A DNA stretch of 18,264 nt from an uncultured Loktanella sp. (GTDB lineage: Bacteria > Pseudomonadota > Alphaproteobacteria > Rhodobacterales > Rhodobacteraceae), in contig CAJXTP010000032.1 in NCBI GenBank assembly GCA_913061335.1, positions 1-18,264 on the forward strand. The letters are read 5' to 3'. The notes under the pieces were generated by a model. It saw only the letters and a program-made list of their open reading frames with translations. It was not told the origin of the DNA and made no database searches. Shown here one piece after another: positions 13,766 through 18,264 of this stretch. Position 1 is the stretch's first letter; each line of letters opens with the position of its first letter. Both the position numbers and the translations under genes were made by a program.

Positions 13766-14396
13766 CATTATCTCTGATCCAATCTGCCCGTGGTGCTATA
13801 TCGGCAAGGCCAATCTGGACAAGGCGCTGACGCAATTCCCCGACCATCCGTTTACCGTCGAATGGCATCCGTTCCAGCTAAACCCCGACATGCCTTTGGA
13901 AGGCATGGACAGGCGCGCCTATCTCGAAGGCAAATTCGGCGGCAAAGAAGCCGCGATCAAAGCCTACGCGCCCGTCGTTACCAGCGCTGAAAAAGCTGGC
14001 GCGCTGATCAATTTTGAAGCCATCAAAACCACGCCCAACACGATCAACGCGCACCGCCTGATCCATTGGGCAGGCATCGAGCAGCGGCAAACCTACGTCG
14101 TAGACCTGTTGTTCAAAGCCTACTTTGTGGATGGGCGCGACATTGGAAGCGCAGAAGTCCTTGCGGATATTGCAGACACCGCCGAGATGGACGCAGGCAT
14201 GGTGACCCGCCTTTTGGACACCGACGAAGACCTGACCAGCATCCGCGAACGCGATGCGCATAGCCGCAAAATGGGGATCTCATCGGTGCCGACATTTATC
14301 GTGGCACAGCAACATGCCGTACCCGGTGCGCAGCCACCTGAAATGTGGGTCAAAGTCATCTCTGACATCCAAGAACAGATTGCAGAAAAAGCATGA
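13752..14396 (+). CDS. DsbA-family oxidoreductase, FrnE type
   Basis: This is a 214-residue thioredoxin-fold protein. The redox motif CPWC is at 12-15 (SDPICPWCYIG) and the cis-proline loop is near the end (GISSVPTFIV), with a helical insert between, as in the FrnE/2-hydroxychromene-carboxylate isomerase branch of DsbA proteins. There is no signal peptide, so unlike classical DsbA it should work in the cytosol. GGGAG lies 7 bases before the ATG. The start is inside the 3' end of the ligase gene and the stop overlaps the MFS start by four bases (ATGA). FrnE was first named from a polyketide cluster; its substrate here is unknown. Confidence 0.92.
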   Translation: MVKLDIISDPICPWCYIGKANLDKALTQFPDHPFTVEWHPFQLNPDMPLEGMDRRAYLEGKFGGKEAAIKAYAPVVTSAEKAGALINFEAIKTTPNTINAHRLIHWAGIEQRQTYVVDLLFKAYFVDGRDIGSAEVLADIADTAEMDAGMVTRLLDTDEDLTSIRERDAHSRKMGISSVPTFIVAQQHAVPGAQPPEMWVKVISDIQEQIAEKA

Positions 14397-15601
14397 AACC
14401 AGTTACAAAACGGCTACCGCAAGGCGAATTCATCGCACTCGTAGCCATGTTGGCCGCAACAATCGCGTTTTCCATCGACGCAATGCTGCCCGCCCTCCCC
14501 GAGATCGCAGCGGAGCTGTCACCAAATAACCTGAACCGCGCCCAGCTTATCCTGACCAGCTTCGTGCTTGGCATGGGGATTGGCACATTCTTTACGGGAC
14601 CACTGTCTGATGCATTTGGGCGCAAGCCCGTGATGGTCGGCGGCGCCATTGTTTATATCATCGCCGCAGCGGTCGCTTGGGCGGCACCGTCGATGGAAAT
14701 GATGCTGATCAGCCGCGTGGTGATGGGGCTTGGGGCCGCAGGACCACGGGTCGTTGCCATGGCTATGGTGCGCGACATCTACGGTGGGCGCGACATGGCG
14801 CGGATCATGTCGTTTGTGATGATGGTCTTTGCGCTTGTGCCTGCACTCGCACCGACAATGGGTCACTACATCATCCTCGGGTTTGGTTGGCGCGCCATTT
14901 TTGTGGCCTTCATAGTCTTCAGCCTCGTGACAGCAATCTGGCTGATGCTGCGACAGCCTGAAACACTGGCCGTAAAAGACAGGCGTCCATTGGATCTAAA
15001 ATCGCTCATTTCCGGCACCCGTGAAGTGTTTTCGATCCGCACAACGCGCCTGTCGATCATGATCCAAACACTGGCATTTGGGGCGCTGTTTACGTCATTG
15101 TCATCGACTCAGCAGTTGTTTGACGTAACCTACGGCCAAGGCGACAGTTTCCACCTTTGGTTTGGCGGCATTGCAATCGTTGCAACGTCTGCCAGCGTCC
15201 TAAACGCTAAATTTGTTGGCAGCTTGGGCATGCGGGCAATTATCAAAATGACGTTCATCGGACAAATCGTTCTATCGACTTTGCTGATCCTCATCACGCT
15301 TACAGGCGGGCCGTATTGGCTGACATTTGGCATGTTCGTGATCTGGACAATCGGCGTGTTTATGCAAGCGGGCCTGACCATCGGCAACCTGAACGCACTT
15401 GCTATGGAACCGGTTGGTCACCTCGCAGGCATCGCGGCATCGATCATTGCAGCGCTGTCAACCGTAGGCGCTGTGCTCATCGCAGCCCCCGTCGGTCTCG
15501 CGTTCAACGGCACACCCTTGCCAATGGCCATAGGTACGCTGGTTTGCGTGATCCTTGGGCTGTGGCTTACCACTAAAATCAAACGACCAGGCGAAGATTA
15601 A
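14393..15601 (+). CDS. MFS transporter, Bcr/CflA drug-resistance type
   Basis: This is a 402-residue inner-membrane protein with about twelve hydrophobic spans. The first span carries SIDAMLPALPEIA, close to the Bcr/CflA form STDMYLPALP. Motif A is GPLSDAFGRKPVMVGG at about 69-84, between spans two and three, and the GPRVVAMAMVRDIYGG segment in span four is typical of the family. Such proteins export drugs or metabolites by proton antiport. It is the last gene of the ligase-FrnE-MFS operon, coupled by an ATGA overlap and with no strong ribosome site of its own. The product may leave through it. Its TAA stop shares bases with the mfd stop on the opposite strand. Confidence 0.9.
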   Translation: MKPVTKRLPQGEFIALVAMLAATIAFSIDAMLPALPEIAAELSPNNLNRAQLILTSFVLGMGIGTFFTGPLSDAFGRKPVMVGGAIVYIIAAAVAWAAPSMEMMLISRVVMGLGAAGPRVVAMAMVRDIYGGRDMARIMSFVMMVFALVPALAPTMGHYIILGFGWRAIFVAFIVFSLVTAIWLMLRQPETLAVKDRRPLDLKSLISGTREVFSIRTTRLSIMIQTLAFGALFTSLSSTQQLFDVTYGQGDSFHLWFGGIAIVATSASVLNAKFVGSLGMRAIIKMTFIGQIVLSTLLILITLTGGPYWLTFGMFVIWTIGVFMQAGLTIGNLNALAMEPVGHLAGIAASIIAALSTVGAVLIAAPVGLAFNGTPLPMAIGTLVCVILGLWLTTKIKRPGED

Positions 15602-18214
15602 CCCTTCGCCTTTTCCTCTTTTAGTTTCACGGCAAGGTCACGGGCGATGTTGAACGCGCCTTGGATCTTGTCGCGTTCCTTGGCCCAATCGCGCATAACG
15701 ACGATCTTGTTGTCTTTGACCTTCGCGCCGCCCTTTTGATCATTGATGAAGTCCACAAGGCCCGACGGCGACGCAAATTTGTCATTGTGGAACTGGATCG
15801 TGGCCCCCTTTGGCCCCGCGTCTAGCTTGGCAATGCCAGCCTTTTTGCACATCGCCTTAATACGAACGACCAACATAAGCGTGTTTACTTCGCGTGGCAG
15901 TGTACCAAAACGGTCGATCAGCTCAGCAGCAAAGCCTTCCAATTCAACCTTTGTCGTCAGATCAGACAGACGACGGTACAGACCCAGACGGACATCCAGA
16001 TCAGGAATATACGTATCTGGGATCAGCACAGGCACACCAAGGTTGATCTGCGGTGCCCACTGACCATCGTCAATGATGCCTTCAGCGGCACCCGACCGGA
16101 TCGCGTTGATCTGATCTTCCAGCATTTGTTGGTAAAGCTCGTAACCAACTTCGCGCATCTGCCCAGATTGTTCTTCGCCCAACAGATTACCCGCACCGCG
16201 AATATCCAAATCTTGGGAGGCCAGCGTGAAGCCCGCACCAAGCGTATCAATCGCACCTAACACACGCAGTCGTTTCTGCGCGGTATCCGTCAGCTTTTGA
16301 CGCGGTTTTGTGGTCAAATACGCATAGGCTCGCGTCTTAGATCGCCCAACACGGCCACGAATTTGGTATAGCTGCGACAGGCCAAACATATCGGCGCGCC
16401 ACACGATCATCGTATTGGCAGTCGGAATATCAAGGCCGGATTCAACGATCGTTGTGGCCAGCAGTACGTCGTATTTGCCATCGTAAAACGCGTTCATGCG
16501 GTCATCCAACTCGCCCGCCGCCATCTGGCCCGTCGCCGAGATATACGACACCTCTGGCACTTCGCGTTTCAGGAAATCTTCCATTTCGGCCATGTCCGCA
16601 ATACGCGGAACAACGATGAACGACTGACCGCCACGGTAATGTTCGCGCAGCAATGCCTCGCGCACCGTAATGGAATCAAACTCAGACACATAAGTCCGGA
16701 TCGCAAGACGGTCGATCGGCGGTGTACCAATGATCGAAAGATCACGCACACCCGACAAAGAAAGCTGCAATGTCCGTGGGATAGGCGTCGCAGTTAATGT
16801 CATAACATGTACATCGGTGCGCAATTGCTTCAGGCGCTCTTTGTGTTGCACGCCAAATTTTTGTTCTTCATCAATGACCAGTAAACCAAGGTTCTTAAAC
16901 TTCACGCCCTTGGCCATTAACGCATGTGTACCAACCACAATATCAGCGGTGCCATCAGCGATCCCGGCACGGGTAAGCGCGGCATCACGTGTGCCAACAA
17001 AGCGCGATAACGGCCTAACATGAATAGGAAATCCACGAAAACGCTCGGCGAAATTTTGATAATGCTGGCGGGCCAACAACGTGGTCGGCGCAATAATTGC
17101 AACCTGCACACCGGACATTGCGGCCACAAACGCCGCACGGATAGCGACCTCGGTTTTACCAAACCCAACATCGCCGCAAATCAAACGGTCCATCGGCTTG
17201 CCGGACGAAAGATCGGCCAAAACGTCTTCAATTGCGGCCAATTGATCATCGGTTTCCACATAGGGGAACCGCGCCAAAAACTGGTCCCAAAGCCCGTCTG
17301 GCGGGTCCAATGCAGGCGCTGTACGTAACGCACGCTCAGCCGCCACGCGGATAAGCCGCTCTGCAATCTGGCGAATGCGGTCTTTGAGTTTGGCCTTTTT
17401 AGCCTGCCACGCGCCACCGCCCAACTTGTCCAACAACCCCGTGTCATGGCCAAATTTTGACAGCAGTTCGATATTCTCGACCGGCAGGTAAAGCTTTGAA
17501 CTTTCGGCATATTCCAACAGCAAACATTCATGCGCTGCGCCCAAAGCGGTGATCACCTCAAGCCCGACAAACCGGCCAACACCGTGATCAACATGAACCA
17601 CCATATCACCAGGGTTAAGGCTGTTTGCTTCCGACAGGAAATTTTCAGCGCGGCGTTTACGTTTGGTCTGACGAATAAGCCGATCACCAAGCACGTCTTG
17701 CTCGGAAATCACGGTCAAGCCGTCCGCCTCGAACCCCGCCTCCAAAGGCCAAACCGCCAAATGCAGCCCGCGTTTCCCGATCCTTGAAAAGTCAGTAACA
17801 GGGATTGTCTCGGCCAATCCCTCGTCTTCGATCAGCCCCATAAGGCGTTCGCGCGCGCCCTCGGAATAGGATGCAATGACAACCGGACCCGCGTCCAGTT
17901 TCACACGAATATGACCCGCTAAAGCACCGAAAAGACTGATAGTTTCCTGCTGACGCTCAGGCGAAAAATTACGCCCCGTACGCGCGCCTGCGTCAATCAC
18001 ACCAACGCCTGTGGCCTGCTTACTTGGCGCAAACTGCAACACACGTCGATCTGCAACTGCGGCGTCCCAAGCCGCATCATCCAGATACAGCAACGCAGGT
18101 TCCGCCGGTTTATAGATCGAATCCATGCGGCCCTTTTGTTCAAGCGCATGCATGCGGGTGCCGTATTGATCGTCGATGCTGTCCCAACGAGACACGCGCG
18201 CAGGACCAACCTGA
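15598..18214 (-). CDS. mfd: Transcription-repair coupling factor Mfd, N-terminal quarter missing at contig end
   Basis: Mfd is the ATP-driven translocase that removes RNA polymerase stalled at DNA damage and recruits UvrA. About 871 residues are encoded; full proteins are about 1150, so the first 280 or so (most of the UvrB-like module) are lost at the contig edge. Counting from the open end, the RNA-polymerase-interacting CarD-like domain begins near 205 (NPGDMVVHVDHGVGRFVG). The helicase core has Walker A GDVGFGKTEVA near 353-363, DEEQ near 454-457, the TATPIPRT block near 480-487 and RGRVGR near 625-630. The C-terminal regulatory domain holds YRRLSDL and DRFGTLPREV. The frame seems to start MCIRDS at 18231, but those six codons come from sequencing adapter. 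Its stop overlaps the MFS stop. Confidence 0.96.
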
Positions 18215-18264
18215 CTGTCTCTTATACACATCTGACGCTGCCGACGAATAGAGAGGTGTAGATC
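18215..18264 (+). other. Illumina Nextera adapter left on the contig end (not genomic)
   Basis: Bases 18215-18233 read CTGTCTCTTATACACATCT, the Tn5 mosaic end used in Nextera libraries. They are followed by GACGCTGCCGACGA (18234-18247) of the i5-side adapter. Next is ATAGAGAG (18248-18255), the reverse complement of index CTCTCTAT (N502/S502). GTGTAGATC (18256-18264), the start of the P5 segment, ends the window. The real sequence therefore stops at about 18214. Confidence 0.98.

Noticed and set aside
18215..18233. Tn5-type transposon mosaic end, possible mobile element
   Set aside because: It is followed by the synthetic Nextera i5 adapter and index at a contig edge, so it comes from library preparation, not from the genome.

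Overview
The window looks like a piece of a draft genome from an alphaproteobacterium of the Rhodobacteraceae/Roseobacter group. This is judged from the style of the proteins (BdhA, ArsC plus an AqpS-like channel, PsuK/PsuG, a DUF4198/HupE pair, YejA-like binding protein, FrnE) and the tight gene packing; no rRNA or other marker fixes the genus. The last 50 bases (18215-18264) are not genomic. They are an Illumina Nextera adapter, including an i5 index, left on the contig end.

Layout: 1-1722 carries tsf (its last few codons cut off by the window edge) and rpsB on the minus strand, with a structured leader and a candidate promoter upstream. 1919-4055 holds a HupE/UreJ-type membrane protein (minus) and a DUF4198 periplasmic protein (plus) whose start codons overlap head to head; both probably mature to an N-terminal histidine and may handle nickel, cobalt or copper. 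4093-5900 is a pseudouridine-degradation operon (psuK-psuG). 5958-7279 is a coupled pair, a DUF502 membrane protein and a LysE/ArgO-type exporter, running tail to tail into bdhA (3-hydroxybutyrate dehydrogenase, minus). The 338-base gap between bdhA and the next gene contains a convincing unannotated small-RNA gene on the minus strand (promoter, two hairpins, T8 terminator).

8392-10206 is a family-5 peptide-binding protein with a strong terminator and no permease genes beside it, followed by a 42-residue lipoprotein. 10446-11571 is arsC plus an aquaglyceroporin-like channel, probably arsenate reduction and arsenite efflux, with an operator-like inverted repeat upstream but no arsR in view. 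11560-12183 (minus) is an XRE-cupin regulator divergent from a three-gene overlapping operon (acyl-CoA ligase, cytosolic FrnE-type DsbA protein, Bcr/CflA-type MFS exporter; 12278-15601). The end is mfd (minus), missing about its first quarter because of the contig edge.

Most of the window is ordinary core metabolism and small accessory modules. I see no phage, IS, CRISPR, tRNA or defence system. The best candidates for something undescribed are the small RNA at 8202-8278, the head-to-head overlapping metal-protein pair, and the regulator/ligase/FrnE/MFS module.
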